Origin: Planctomycetia bacterium
GTDB lineage: Bacteria > Planctomycetota > Planctomycetia > Gemmatales > Gemmataceae
Length of the DNA stretch: 38,267 bases
Assembly (NCBI GenBank): GCA_005799265.1
Contig: SYHD01000355.1
Span: forward strand, 1 to 38,267
Direction: 5' to 3'
This document shows positions 1-7,872 of the stretch, in pieces. Below the pieces are notes generated by a model, which was given only the letters and a program-made list of their open reading frames with translations, searched no databases and had not been told where the DNA came from. A program made the translations under genes and the position numbers. Numbering within the stretch: the stretch's first letter is position 1; each line of letters opens with the position of its first letter.

Positions 1-120
1 ATCAGACTGGCAAACTTGGCGACGAAAGAGCATACTGTTTTCATGGCATCCGCTTTCGGAATGACTGCTGGTAACAATCATTTTCGGAAGTTGGATGCCT
101 GTTTTCACTATCCAAGGGTT

Positions 121-135
121 GCGGGCGAAGCCCGC
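121..135. repeat. Short GAA-loop hairpin
   Basis: A perfect hairpin: GCGGGC, loop GAA, GCCCGC. No gene covers positions 1-241. This hairpin and the terminator at 175-212 are the only structure I see there. It may be a remnant of a small palindromic repeat, as other hairpins with a GGA or GAA triloop occur in the window. Confidence 0.4.
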
Positions 136-174
136 GTTAGGTGCCGCCCCGTTTTTTGGGCGAGCGCCGCGCGC

Positions 175-212
175 AAACAAAAACAGCCTGGCGCTTGCGC
201 GCTCAGGCTGTT
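175..212 (-). terminator. Intrinsic terminator of the small secreted-protein gene
   Basis: Read on the minus strand, CAGCCTG plus GCGC pairs with GCGC plus CAGGCTG around a 4-nt GCAA loop with one bulged base. A TTTTTGTTTG tract follows. It lies about 30 nt past the stop codon of the minus-strand gene ending at 242. Stem, loop and T-tract all fit a Rho-independent terminator. Confidence 0.85.
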
Positions 213-241
213 AGCTCGTCATATTCGGGAGATTGCATCCA

Positions 242-739
242 TTAGCGGCTCTGGTACCAGTAGTACGGAGCCTGATAGGAGTATTGCGAGGCATACGGAT
301 AGTACGCCGGATACGTCGAGCGATGCTGATACGTCACAGGCTGATACGCGTTGCCCGGCGCATGCGCGGCGGCGTTCGACGGCAGGTTCGGCGCGCCCTG
401 CTGGAAGGCCGGCGGTATCCCTTGCGGATAGCCAACGGGGGCGGTCGGGTTATACTGGGCCGGCGCGCTGCCGTAGTACGGGAACATTTGCTGCGCCGCC
501 GGCGGCATGTATCCGCCGCCCGGACCGAAATTCCCCGAGCCGTGGCCTGGAACGCCGAACGCTTCGGGACCAGGAACCTGGCCGTTCTTGAACACGCCCC
601 ACAAGAAGTTATTGTTCGCGGCTTGCGTTTGCCAGTTCAGGCCGATGCTGAACTTGCTATTCACCCAGGCTTGGGCTTGTTGCTCGGCAACCGCCAGCGC
701 GCAGACTGTGAGCAGTCCCATTGAAAGGAGTTTCTTCAT
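242..739 (-). CDS. Small secreted Pro/Tyr/Gln-rich protein
   Basis: A 165-residue protein with a clear signal peptide: MKK, a hydrophobic run to about residue 18, and a likely cut after AQA near residue 24. The mature part begins WVNSKFSIGLNWQ and becomes a low-complexity segment rich in Pro, Tyr, Gln and Ala, ending in many Tyr residues (YPAYYPYASQYSYQAPYYWYQ). There is no catalytic motif and no cysteine in the mature protein. Such small Tyr/Pro-rich exported proteins are common in planctomycetes, and a cell-envelope role is only a guess. The start at 739 is the only Met placed before the signal peptide. The ribosome site is weak (GTGAG). The gene has its own terminator and so is probably monocistronic. 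Confidence 0.8.
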   Translation of the reverse strand: MKKLLSMGLLTVCALAVAEQQAQAWVNSKFSIGLNWQTQAANNNFLWGVFKNGQVPGPEAFGVPGHGSGNFGPGGGYMPPAAQQMFPYYGSAPAQYNPTAPVGYPQGIPPAFQQGAPNLPSNAAAHAPGNAYQPVTYQHRSTYPAYYPYASQYSYQAPYYWYQSR

Positions 740-811
740 GATATTCTCACCCTATAGATATGTTTCAGACATGCTTGTCCGATGCCAGTCTCGACTTGAG
801 ATTGCCTTTTC

Positions 812-887
812 CTCGGACACATTAACATTGCCCACAAGCGGAGCGAACGCCAGCGCCAAAAACGAATCTTGAAGAAATGTGTCCGAG
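812..887. repeat. 12-bp inverted repeat in the 740-1181 gap
   Basis: CTCGGACACATT at 812-823 is matched by its exact reverse complement at 876-887, with a 52-nt spacer. The 440-bp gap between the secreted-protein gene and the helicase gene holds no convincing ORF and nothing else I can name. The repeat lies just upstream of the minus-strand gene starting at 739, so it could be an operator pair, but this is speculative. Confidence 0.4.
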
Positions 888-1181
888 CCTGCCTTGGCGC
901 GACAGGTATTTTTCCGTTTCTTGGTTAAAGTCGCGCTTTGATGCCAATTCGCACGTTGCATTTAATGCGCCAACCCCGCGCAGCAGGCACATTGCACACC
1001 CCAACTTGAGCGCTTTCGCCGTCCCGCCCTTGCCGCTCGGCTGATTGATGACCGCACGCACCGCACATCCCGCGCATCCGTACCGGCATTTCGGCGCGGA
1101 ACAAATTGATTCGACGATTCAAGATTGAATTGGAATTTTTCGCTGATCTCGTTGGCGGTTTCGCGCAAAACCGCATGCGAA

Positions 1182-3383
1182 CTACGCGCCTCCATCCAGC
1201 AAGCGCTTGCCGAGCGCCGAATAGCGCTCCGACGGGTTGTGTCGTTGCACCGCGAGCGTCAGCGCCTTCCGACTCCCCACCAGCACCACCAGCTTGCGGC
1301 CGCGCGTGATCGCGGTGTAGAGGAGATTGCGCTGCAAGAGCAGATAGTGCTGCGCGTGCAGCGGCACGATCACGGCGGCGTACTCGCTGCCTTGCGACTT
1401 GTGGATCGTCAGAGCATATGCCAGTGTCAGCTCGTCGAGTTCGTCGAACTCATATGCCACGTCTCGGCCATCGAAATCGACCGTCAGCTCCGCATCGTCC
1501 ACGTCGATCGTGTGCACCCGGCCGACGTCGCCGTTGAAGACTCCCTTGAGATAGTTATTGCGCGTCTGCATCACCTTGTCGCCGAGCCGAAAGACGCCGC
1601 CCGCCCGCGCCACTTCGGGGCCTTCTTGTGCTTCGGGCGGATTGAGCGTCGCTTGCAAGCGTACGTTCAGGTTCTTGACGCCCAGCTCGGAGCGGTTCAT
1701 GGGCGTCAAAACCTGGATGTCCTGAAACGGATCGAGCTTGAATCGCGTGGGAATGCGCTCGCGAATCAGCGCGATGATGCGTTCGAGGATTACGGCGGGC
1801 GAATCGACTTCGATGAAATAGAAATCGCCGAGCTTCCCCTCACCCCCAGCCCCTCTCCCAGAGGACGACGGGGGAGCGGTGGATTCGGGCAGCTCGCCTT
1901 CGTGGACGCGATAGGCTGCGCGTACGATGCCGCTCTCCTGGGCCTGGCGAAAGATCTCGGTGAGACGCACGACCGGGATCGCCCGTGAAGCAATGATGTC
2001 CGCGAGCACGCAGCCGGGGCCGACCGACGGCAGCTGATCCGCATCGCCGACAAGCAACAGGCACGTCGTCGACGGCAACGCGCGCAGCAGTTGATTCATC
2101 AGCACGATATCGACCATCGACATCTCATCGACGATGACGAGATCGACTTCCAGAGGCCGATCCTCGCCGCGCTGTGGACCGCGCTGATCGAATTCGAGCA
2201 GGCGATGGATCGTCTTCGCGTCTTGGCCGGTCGATTCACTCAGGCGTTTGGCGGCGCGGCCGGTCGGCGCGCACAAAAGGGTGCGCAACTTCTTGGCGAG
2301 GAAGATTTCGAGAATGCCGCGCACGAGCGTGGTCTTGCCGACGCCTGGCCCGCCGGTGAGGATGAGTACCTTGTGCGTCGCTGCCTGCCGAATCGCTTCG
2401 CGTTGCGAGGCGGCTAGCGTGAGGTTCATCTTATTCTCGATCCATCCGAGAGCGGCATCAAGCTCGAACGCGGGCAAGGGATGCGTGCCCTTCGCCAGAT
2501 CAAGCAACCGACGCGCGACGCCGGCCTCCGCGTGATGGAGCGGCCGCAAATACAGCCACGGCGCGGGCGTCAGCGTCGTTTCGCGAATGAGCTCGTTTTG
2601 TTCGACGAGCAGCTTCGTCGCGTCTTGCAGGATTTCGAGCCTGATGCCGGTCTGCTGTTCAGCTTGCTGCCAGGCGTGTTCCTCCGGCAGGGCGCAGTGC
2701 CCGTCGCTGCTCGCTTCCTGGAGGATGTAACGCAGCGCCGCCTGCGCCCTCGGCAGCGCCTGCCGCTCGAAGCCGAGCTTGAGGGCGAGCTGGTCCGCGG
2801 TCTGGAAGCCGATGCCGAAGACGTCGTCGGCGAGGCGATAAGGGTTTTCCTTGACGACGTCGAGAGCGCGCTCGCCATAGGTCTTGTAGATGCGCGCCGC
2901 GTGGCCGGAGCCGAGACCGTGCGATGCGAGGAAGACCATGATGTCGCGCACGGCCTTCTGTTGCCGCCAGCTTTCGCGGATTCTCGTGATGCGTTTGGCG
3001 CCCAGGCCTTTGATCTCCTTCAGAAAGGTCGGGCTTTCGTCGATGACTTGCAGCGTGCGGGCGCCGAAGACATCGACGATCTTCTTGGCGTAGCCCTTGC
3101 CGATCCCCTTCACCAGACCGGAGCCGAGATACTTCTCGATGCCTTCGACGGTGCTCGGCGGCAGAATGCGCAGGGTGTCGGCCTTGAACTGCTTGCCGAA
3201 CTCCGGATCGTCCGCCCATTTGCCGGTCGCCTCGACGTACTCCCCGGCCACGGCGCGCGGCGTCTGCCCGACGACGGTGACAGGCCCTCGTTCGCCGCGC
3301 ACCTCGACGCGCAGGACGACGAAGCCGTTGTCGGGATTGTGGAAGGTGACGCGCTCGATGGTGCCGGATAGTTGATCGCTCAT
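1182..3383 (-). CDS. recD2: RecD2-type ATP-dependent DNA helicase (SF1B)
   Basis: A 733-residue RecD-like helicase of the stand-alone RecD2 type, which unwinds DNA 5' to 3' outside a RecBCD complex. From the N-terminus: an OB-like domain (GTIERVTFHNPDNGFVVL), helix-hairpin-helix segments (GLVKGIGKGYAKKI and KEIKGLGAKRI), Walker A GGPGVGKT at about 344-351, the DEMS Walker B at about 419-422, motif GDADQLPSVG at about 446-455, and the C-terminal TIHKSQGSEY motif. I place the start at 3383 (MSDQLSGTIERV). An upstream start at 3437 adds 18 residues unlike the family. Residues about 502-516 are encoded by a palindromic repeat inserted in frame between helicase motifs, just before KLGDFYF. It is transcribed away from the dehydrogenase operon. 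Confidence 0.93.
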   Translation of the reverse strand: MSDQLSGTIERVTFHNPDNGFVVLRVEVRGERGPVTVVGQTPRAVAGEYVEATGKWADDPEFGKQFKADTLRILPPSTVEGIEKYLGSGLVKGIGKGYAKKIVDVFGARTLQVIDESPTFLKEIKGLGAKRITRIRESWRQQKAVRDIMVFLASHGLGSGHAARIYKTYGERALDVVKENPYRLADDVFGIGFQTADQLALKLGFERQALPRAQAALRYILQEASSDGHCALPEEHAWQQAEQQTGIRLEILQDATKLLVEQNELIRETTLTPAPWLYLRPLHHAEAGVARRLLDLAKGTHPLPAFELDAALGWIENKMNLTLAASQREAIRQAATHKVLILTGGPGVGKTTLVRGILEIFLAKKLRTLLCAPTGRAAKRLSESTGQDAKTIHRLLEFDQRGPQRGEDRPLEVDLVIVDEMSMVDIVLMNQLLRALPSTTCLLLVGDADQLPSVGPGCVLADIIASRAIPVVRLTEIFRQAQESGIVRAAYRVHEGELPESTAPPSSSGRGAGGEGKLGDFYFIEVDSPAVILERIIALIRERIPTRFKLDPFQDIQVLTPMNRSELGVKNLNVRLQATLNPPEAQEGPEVARAGGVFRLGDKVMQTRNNYLKGVFNGDVGRVHTIDVDDAELTVDFDGRDVAYEFDELDELTLAYALTIHKSQGSEYAAVIVPLHAQHYLLLQRNLLYTAITRGRKLVVLVGSRKALTLAVQRHNPSERYSALGKRLLDGGA
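1836..1876. repeat. In-frame palindromic repeat copy inside recD2
   Basis: CCCCTCACCCCCAGCCCCTC, then TCCCAGAGG and GACGGGGGAG: a degraded copy of the C/G-rich palindrome seen at 17272-17320. On the coding strand it encodes a Ser/Pro/Gly stretch (TAPPSSSGRGAGGEG) between conserved helicase segments, without breaking the frame. Confidence 0.75.
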
Positions 3384-3415
3384 GGCGCCGGCTATTCTAC
3401 CGCGCGCCAATCTGC

Positions 3416-3421
3416 TATAAC
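3416..3421 (+). promoter_or_regulatory. Probable extended -10 for the 2-oxoacid dehydrogenase operon
   Basis: TGCTATAAC reads as an extended -10 (TGN then TATAAC), about 60 nt before the chosen GTG start at 3483 in the divergent gap with recD2. No convincing -35 is visible. Confidence 0.4.
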
Positions 3422-3482
3422 ATAGCCATCCCACCAAGCCAGCGTGCGGACCCTACTGGTTTTCTCCAACGGAGTGCCAGGC

Positions 3483-4550
3483 GTGCCGAAGAAGAACTCG
3501 ATGCCGGTGACGGAGCGGGGCGTCCAGGAAGGCGTTCACAGCGGGGAGGAATTCCTCGCCGCCGAGCGCTGTCGGGTCATCCATCGGATCATGGTAAGAT
3601 CGCGCGTCATGGAAGAACGCATGATCAAGATGTCGAAGTCCGGCGAGGGCTTCTTCTGGATCGGCGGCCCCGGCGAGGAAGCGTTCAACGCATGCCTCGG
3701 TCTGCAAGTCAAAAAGGGACAAGGCCCCGCCTTCGATTACCTCCACCTGCACTATCGCAACAGCGCCACCATGGTCGCGATGGGCATGGATCTGCTCGAC
3801 GGCATTCGGCAGATGGGGATGACTTTCTCCGATCCGTTCTCGGTCGGTCGCAACTTCCCGAGCCATTTCTCGCGCAAAGCCTGGAATGTCGTGCCCGTAA
3901 GCTCGGTAATCGAAGTGCAATTCGCGATGGCGCCCGGCACCGCCCTCATGCAGAAACGGCACGGCGACGGCGTCACCATCGTCATCGGCGGCGACGCGGG
4001 CACGGCCGAGGGGGACTTCACCTCCTGCCTGCTTTGGAGTTCGCGCCCCGGCAACGAATTGCCCGTGCTCGCCATCACCATGAACAACCGCTGGGGCATC
4101 TCCACCAGCCACGCCTCCCAGCATAGCTGCGAGCATTCGATCGAACGCGGCAAAGCCTTCGGCATCCTCGGTGAGGTCGTCGACGGCAACGATCCGGTCG
4201 CGAGCTGGTACGCCATCGAACGCGCCTTGCGTTATTGCCGATCGACACGGCAACCGTTCATGCTCGAAGCGATGGTCGCCCGGCTCTACGGCCATTCCTC
4301 GTCGAGCGGCGCGCCGCACTCCGGCGAGAGCGATTGTATCACTGCGTTCGAGGAAAGAATGCTGGCAGCGAACGTGATCGATCAGGTGACGATCGATCAC
4401 ATTCATGAAGAAGCGCACGCCGAAGCCGACGCCGCGGTCGAGCAGGCGATGAAGGAGCCGAAGCCGCGGCCGGAGGATGTCGAGAGATTCACGTATGCGC
4501 CGAGCCCCGTCGATCCGGTTTATCCGGAAGATTTCACGGGGTTGCCTTGA
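3483..4550 (+). CDS. 2-oxoacid dehydrogenase E1 component, alpha subunit
   Basis: The thiamine-diphosphate-binding half of the E1 heterotetramer of a pyruvate or branched-chain 2-oxoacid dehydrogenase complex, which decarboxylates the 2-oxoacid and passes the acyl group to lipoyl-E2. About 355 residues, the family's usual size. The ThDP/Mg motif runs from GGDAGTAEGDF (about 169-179) to the NN pair near 201-202 (ITMNNRWGIS). HYRNSATM near 90 and the SRKAWNVVP segment also match the family. The start is uncertain. GTG at 3483 has GGAG 8 nt upstream, whereas GTG 3444 has no ribosome site and adds atypical residues. E1 beta and E2 follow, with one unrelated gene between. Sequence alone does not separate the pyruvate type from the branched-chain type; overall it looks closer to the latter. 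Confidence 0.92.
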   Translation: MPKKNSMPVTERGVQEGVHSGEEFLAAERCRVIHRIMVRSRVMEERMIKMSKSGEGFFWIGGPGEEAFNACLGLQVKKGQGPAFDYLHLHYRNSATMVAMGMDLLDGIRQMGMTFSDPFSVGRNFPSHFSRKAWNVVPVSSVIEVQFAMAPGTALMQKRHGDGVTIVIGGDAGTAEGDFTSCLLWSSRPGNELPVLAITMNNRWGISTSHASQHSCEHSIERGKAFGILGEVVDGNDPVASWYAIERALRYCRSTRQPFMLEAMVARLYGHSSSSGAPHSGESDCITAFEERMLAANVIDQVTIDHIHEEAHAEADAAVEQAMKEPKPRPEDVERFTYAPSPVDPVYPEDFTGLP

Positions 4551-4572
4551 CGCGGCCGAGCCGCATCGTAGA

Positions 4573-4612
4573 CCTCACGCTCCGCGTGAGGAACTGTCAC
4601 GCGGAACGTGAC
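4573..4612. repeat. Two tandem short hairpins after the E1 alpha gene
   Basis: CCTCACGC-TCC-GCGTGAGG at 4573-4591 is followed by GTCACG-CGGAA-CGTGAC at 4596-4612. The first lies 22 nt after the E1 alpha stop. They could weaken transcription into the next gene or stabilise the mRNA end, but no T-tract follows. Read on either strand, the loops carry GGA, like other short hairpins in the window. Confidence 0.55.
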
Positions 4613-4661
4613 GTCGCCAAAGGGTATCGGTGTCGTACCTATTATGAAATAGGTCGATGGG

Positions 4662-4756
4662 AATGAAAAATGGTTAATGGAGAATGGTTAATGGTCAATA
4701 TTGAAGCCGAAGCTCGTAATTATCCATTAACCATTCTCCATTAACCATTTTTCATT
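4662..4756. repeat. AT-rich 33-bp perfect inverted repeat
   Basis: The left arm at 4662-4694 and the right arm at 4724-4756 are exact reverse complements over 33 bp, separated by 29 nt. Each arm contains the unit ATGGTTAATGG twice, separated by AGA. The element is strikingly AT-rich for this genome and fills most of the gap between the E1 alpha gene and the next gene. It codes for nothing. It looks like a mobile or amplified palindromic repeat, and its hairpin would be strong on either strand. Confidence 0.8.
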
Positions 4757-4844
4757 TCAATCCACTGATACCCCCGGCACGGTCTTGTCGCCTTCAGGAG
4801 TAGTCGGGCTACGATGGCTCGCCGCCAAATCGGAGATTTGCCTC

Positions 4845-5447
4845 ATGTCCGAGGTCCACTTCTGGCCCACGCTTGTAGGTGTGGTTGCTTTGACGCCTGA
4901 TGCGTTCGGCTTTAGCTTCTGCGCCAACGCAACGGAGATCGGCAAGCTGCGGGCCGACCTCGAAGCGGGCGTGCCGATGGGACAAGCGGTCGGCTTCTCC
5001 GGCTCCGCGTGCGGCCTCAAAGACCTCGTCCGCGTCGAATCGAAGCAAGGCTCGCCGACTATCGTCGTTGTAGCACGCGAGTTTCTCGGCAAGGCCAAGG
5101 AAGGCTTCACGTTCCGACGGCAAGCCGACCGCGAGGCGTTCTACGAGACACTGCTGCAACTGCTCGGCCCGCGCTGGAAATGCGAGGAAGCGACACGCGG
5201 CAATTGCCTCCTCACGTTGCTGCCGATCGGCGTCGTGTTGTTCGGGATGTTCAACATGTTCTGCGGCGGCATGCTGCTGTCGTTGCCGCCCGACCCGAAT
5301 CCCAAGCCTGGCGTGGAACCGATGCCGGTCGGCGTCATGTGGGGCATCGCGGCGTTCGGTCTGCTCGTGGCCGGGCTGGGGATTGCGGGGTTCTTTCTGG
5401 CACGCAAGATCGGCAGTACGACTTGGGAAACGATTTGTCCGCGCTGA
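4845..5447 (+). CDS. Membrane protein of unknown function inside the dehydrogenase operon
   Basis: About 200 residues. The N-terminal 115 residues look like a small soluble beta-rich domain (FWPTLVGVVALTPDAFGFSF, then ESKQGSPTIVVVAREFLGKA). Two hydrophobic segments follow, near 124-150 (LLTLLPIGVVLFGMFNMFCG) and near 168-192, and the protein ends in a short polar tail. I do not recognise the family. The start is set at ATG 4845, with GGAG about 10 nt upstream; the in-frame ATG at 4785 would add 20 residues without a good ribosome site. The same-strand position between E1 alpha and E1 beta suggests co-transcription, but nothing in the sequence links it to oxoacid metabolism. Repeats flank it on both sides, so it may be an insertion into an older operon. 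Confidence 0.7.
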   Translation: MSEVHFWPTLVGVVALTPDAFGFSFCANATEIGKLRADLEAGVPMGQAVGFSGSACGLKDLVRVESKQGSPTIVVVAREFLGKAKEGFTFRRQADREAFYETLLQLLGPRWKCEEATRGNCLLTLLPIGVVLFGMFNMFCGGMLLSLPPDPNPKPGVEPMPVGVMWGIAAFGLLVAGLGIAGFFLARKIGSTTWETICPR

Positions 5448-5450
5448 GAA

Positions 5451-5494
5451 TTTCCCCCCTCGCCCCATAAGTACAGAGGCAGAGGGGAGAAAGA
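5451..5494. repeat. Degraded copy of the C/G-rich palindrome, upstream of E1 beta
   Basis: TTTCCCCCCTCGCCCC pairs imperfectly with GAGGCAGAGGGGAGAAA across ATAAGTACA. It resembles the intergenic copies at 9530-9563 and 17611-17657. Its purine-rich right arm is the only stretch resembling a ribosome-binding site before the E1 beta ATG at 5504. Confidence 0.55.
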
Positions 5495-5503
5495 AGTACA
5501 TTC

Positions 5504-6562
5504 ATGGCAACCATGGTCCAGGCCATCCGCATGGCGCTCCGCTATGGCGAGGAGCAGCTCGGCGTCACCGATATTTTCGGCGAAGACGTCGGGCCTCCGC
5601 TGGGCGGCGTCTTCACTGCCACGCAAGGACTCAAAACCGCGTGGAACTCGCCGCTCGATGAACGCGGCATTGTCGGCACGGCCATGGGCATCGCCTACGG
5701 CGGCGGCAGGCCCGTGTGCGAAATCCAGTTCTGCGACTATGGCTTCAACGTCATCGATCTCTTGAAAGTCGCTGGCAATCAACGCTGGGCCGGCGCCGGC
5801 GAATGGGATTTGCCGATGGTGCTGATGACGCCATCCGGCTCCGGCATCCGCGGCAGCCTCTATCATTCGCACAGCTTCGAATCGTGGGCGAGCCGGCTCG
5901 CGGGCTGGAAGATCGTCATGCCGTCCACGCCGCTCGACGCCTATGGCCTGATGCTGTCGGCGATCATCGATCCCAATCCGGTGATGGTGCTGCTTCCCAA
6001 GGCGCTCTTGCGAGTTCGCGGCGACAAGTTGATTCCCGGCGAGCCCGAGGATCAGGATCGGCTCAAACAGATGATCGACGCCCCGGTCGGCGATCGCAGC
6101 CGCTGGCAGCCGAAATGGCCAGCGCTCGAGGAATACACGATCCCGCTCGGCACTGCGGCGCTCGTGCGCGAAGGGGATAACGCGACCGTGGTCAGCTATG
6201 GCCGGACGCTGCCGTTGTGCGTGCAGGCGGCCGATCAGCTTCGCCAGGAGACGGGCTTTACCTGCGATGTGCTCGATCTGCGCAGTATCTTCCCGTATGA
6301 CTGGAAGGCGATCAGCGCCAGCGTCGCGAAAACCGGGCGTGTGTTGATCGTCAACGAGGATACCGAGGTGACGAACTTCGGCGAGCATCTCCTGCGCCGC
6401 GTGATCGACGCGCATTTCTACGACTTGCTGGTGCGGCCGCGCGTCTTGTCCGGTAAACACGTGCCGGGCATCGGCCTGAATCAAGTGTACGAGCAAAACA
6501 CGGTGCCGCAACTGCCTCAAGTGAAGTCGGCGTTGGAGAAACTGGCGCGCGATCCGGCGTGA
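5504..6562 (+). CDS. 2-oxoacid dehydrogenase E1 component, beta subunit
   Basis: The beta half of E1, which completes the ThDP site with the alpha subunit. At 352 residues it is the usual size. Family hallmarks: FGEDVG near 25-30 (the Glu that activates ThDP is expected in the DERGIVGTAMGIAYGG segment near 52-67), the QFCDYGFNVIDLL segment near 76, and a C-terminal transketolase-like domain (NATVVSYGRTLPLC near 223, VLDLRSIFPYDW near 252, RVLIVNEDTEVTNFGEH near 280). It lies 25 bp before the E2 gene on the same strand. Translation probably starts at the ATG of MATMVQAIRMAL. The upstream region lacks a textbook Shine-Dalgarno sequence other than purines of a repeat copy. Confidence 0.94.
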   Translation: MATMVQAIRMALRYGEEQLGVTDIFGEDVGPPLGGVFTATQGLKTAWNSPLDERGIVGTAMGIAYGGGRPVCEIQFCDYGFNVIDLLKVAGNQRWAGAGEWDLPMVLMTPSGSGIRGSLYHSHSFESWASRLAGWKIVMPSTPLDAYGLMLSAIIDPNPVMVLLPKALLRVRGDKLIPGEPEDQDRLKQMIDAPVGDRSRWQPKWPALEEYTIPLGTAALVREGDNATVVSYGRTLPLCVQAADQLRQETGFTCDVLDLRSIFPYDWKAISASVAKTGRVLIVNEDTEVTNFGEHLLRRVIDAHFYDLLVRPRVLSGKHVPGIGLNQVYEQNTVPQLPQVKSALEKLARDPA

Positions 6563-6587
6563 CGTTTGGCCGACAGAGGATATTCCG

Positions 6588-7808
6588 ATGGACTTCAAAC
6601 TCCCCGAACTCGGCGAAGGCGTTTACGAAGCGGAGGCGGTGCGCTGGTTGGTGGCGCCGGGGGACGCGATCAAGCCGGGACAGACGCTGCTCGAAGTGCT
6701 GACCGACAAGGCGACCATGGAAGTGCCGGCGCCGTTTGCAGGAGTCATCGACAAGCTGCTCGTCGAAGCGGGGCAGAAGCTGGCGATTGGGCAGGTCATC
6801 CTGCAATATCAAGACAAGGGAGCGGAGGCGAAAGCGGCGCCGAAGGCAGAACAGGTGGCGAAACCGGCTGGCCGACCCTCACCCCCGGCCTCTCTCCCAG
6901 AAGGCGAGGGGAGAAAACGCAGCGACAATGGCACGGCCGTGAAGGCCGCTCCATCGGTGCGCTTGATGGCGCGCAAGCTCGGCATCGAATTATCGCGCGT
7001 GCAGGGCAGCGGGCCGTCGGGGCGCATCCTCATCGACGATCTGTCGCGCCACGTTGCCACCGCCAAGACGCCCGCCGCGCCGCAAACGCCGAAAGTTGAC
7101 TTCGGACAGCCCGGCACGCGCATCAAGTTTGCCGGGCTGCGTCGCATCATCGCCGAGCACATGGTCGCATCCAAGCACACGATCCCGCACTACACCTACG
7201 TCGATGAGTGTGACCTCACCGACATCGTCCGTGTGCGCGAAGCGTTGAAGGAATCGTTCGCGAAGAAGGGAACCAAGCTCACCTACCTCGCGTTCTTCGT
7301 CAAGGCGGTGGTCGCGGCTCTGAAGGATGTGCCGATCGTCAATGCGACGCTCGACGAAAAAGCCGGCGCGATCGTGCTGCACGATCAATATCACATCGGC
7401 ATCGCCGTCGCCGCGCCGAGCGGCTTGATCGTGCCGGTAGTGCGCGACGCCGACAAGAAGAGCCTGCTCGACATTGCCAAGGAGATCGAGCGGTTGAGCA
7501 ACGACGCGCGTCAAGCCAAGTCGCGTCTGGACGACCTCAAAGGCGGCACGTTCACCGTTACCTCGATCGGCAACATCGGCGGGCTGTTCGCGACGCCAAT
7601 CATCCATCATCCCGAAGTCGGCATCCTCGGCGTCGGCAAGATCGTCAAGCGGCCGGTTTTCGACGAACACGGCCAGGTCAAAGCCGCGGAAATGGTGTAC
7701 CTGTCGTTCTCATTCGATCACCGCGTCCTCGACGGGGCGATCGGCGCCACCTTCGGCAACGCGCTCATCAAGCATTTGCAGAATGCGGCGGCGCTGGTGG
7801 GTGAGTGA
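6588..7808 (+). CDS. Dihydrolipoamide acyltransferase, E2 component
   Basis: The E2 core of the same complex, which transfers the acyl group from lipoyl-lysine to CoA. 406 residues: a lipoyl domain (residues 1-75, lipoylation Lys41 in TDKATMEVP), a peripheral-subunit-binding domain (about 121-156, SVRLMARKLGIELSRVQGSG), and the catalytic domain from about 180 ending in SFSFDHRVLDG, which carries the catalytic His and Asp. There is one lipoyl domain. The linker between the lipoyl and binding domains (residues 97-109, PSPPASLPEGEGR) is encoded by an in-frame palindromic repeat. GAGGA lies 8 nt before the ATG. No E3 (dihydrolipoamide dehydrogenase) gene follows, so E3 must come from elsewhere in the genome. 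Confidence 0.95.
   Translation: MDFKLPELGEGVYEAEAVRWLVAPGDAIKPGQTLLEVLTDKATMEVPAPFAGVIDKLLVEAGQKLAIGQVILQYQDKGAEAKAAPKAEQVAKPAGRPSPPASLPEGEGRKRSDNGTAVKAAPSVRLMARKLGIELSRVQGSGPSGRILIDDLSRHVATAKTPAAPQTPKVDFGQPGTRIKFAGLRRIIAEHMVASKHTIPHYTYVDECDLTDIVRVREALKESFAKKGTKLTYLAFFVKAVVAALKDVPIVNATLDEKAGAIVLHDQYHIGIAVAAPSGLIVPVVRDADKKSLLDIAKEIERLSNDARQAKSRLDDLKGGTFTVTSIGNIGGLFATPIIHHPEVGILGVGKIVKRPVFDEHGQVKAAEMVYLSFSFDHRVLDGAIGATFGNALIKHLQNAAALVGE
6876..6913. repeat. In-frame palindromic repeat copy inside the E2 gene
   Basis: CCCTCACCCCCGGCCTCTCT, then CCCAGAAGGCGAGGGGAG: a partly degraded copy of the palindrome that is perfect at 17272-17320. Codon 97 starts exactly at 6876, and the copy reads PSPPASLPEGEGR in the linker between the lipoyl and subunit-binding domains. 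Confidence 0.8.
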
Positions 7809-7833
7809 TGAGGTACGGTGAACCAGGATGCGC

Positions 7834-7865
7834 GCACGAAGGAAGAAAATTTGCTTGCTTCGTGC
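7834..7865. terminator. Hairpin between convergent E2 and secreted-protein genes
   Basis: GCACGAAG at 7834-7841 pairs with CTTCGTGC at 7858-7865 around an A/T-rich loop, in the 64-bp gap between two converging stop codons. It could terminate transcription from both sides. There is no strong T-tract on either side, so an intrinsic terminator is probable but not certain. Confidence 0.5.
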
Positions 7866-7872
7866 CCAGCTC

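Noticed and set aside
16..591. Plus-strand ORFs in the first 700 bp
   Set aside because: They are antisense to the small secreted-protein gene and its terminator, with no coding features of their own.
3444..3482. Earlier start for the E1 alpha gene
   Set aside because: GTG 3444 has no Shine-Dalgarno sequence. The added residues do not resemble the family, while GTG 3483 has GGAG 8 nt before it.
5141..6598. Minus-strand ORF (485 codons) opposite E1 beta
   Set aside because: The E1 beta match on the plus strand is unambiguous, and the antisense translation has no recognisable features.
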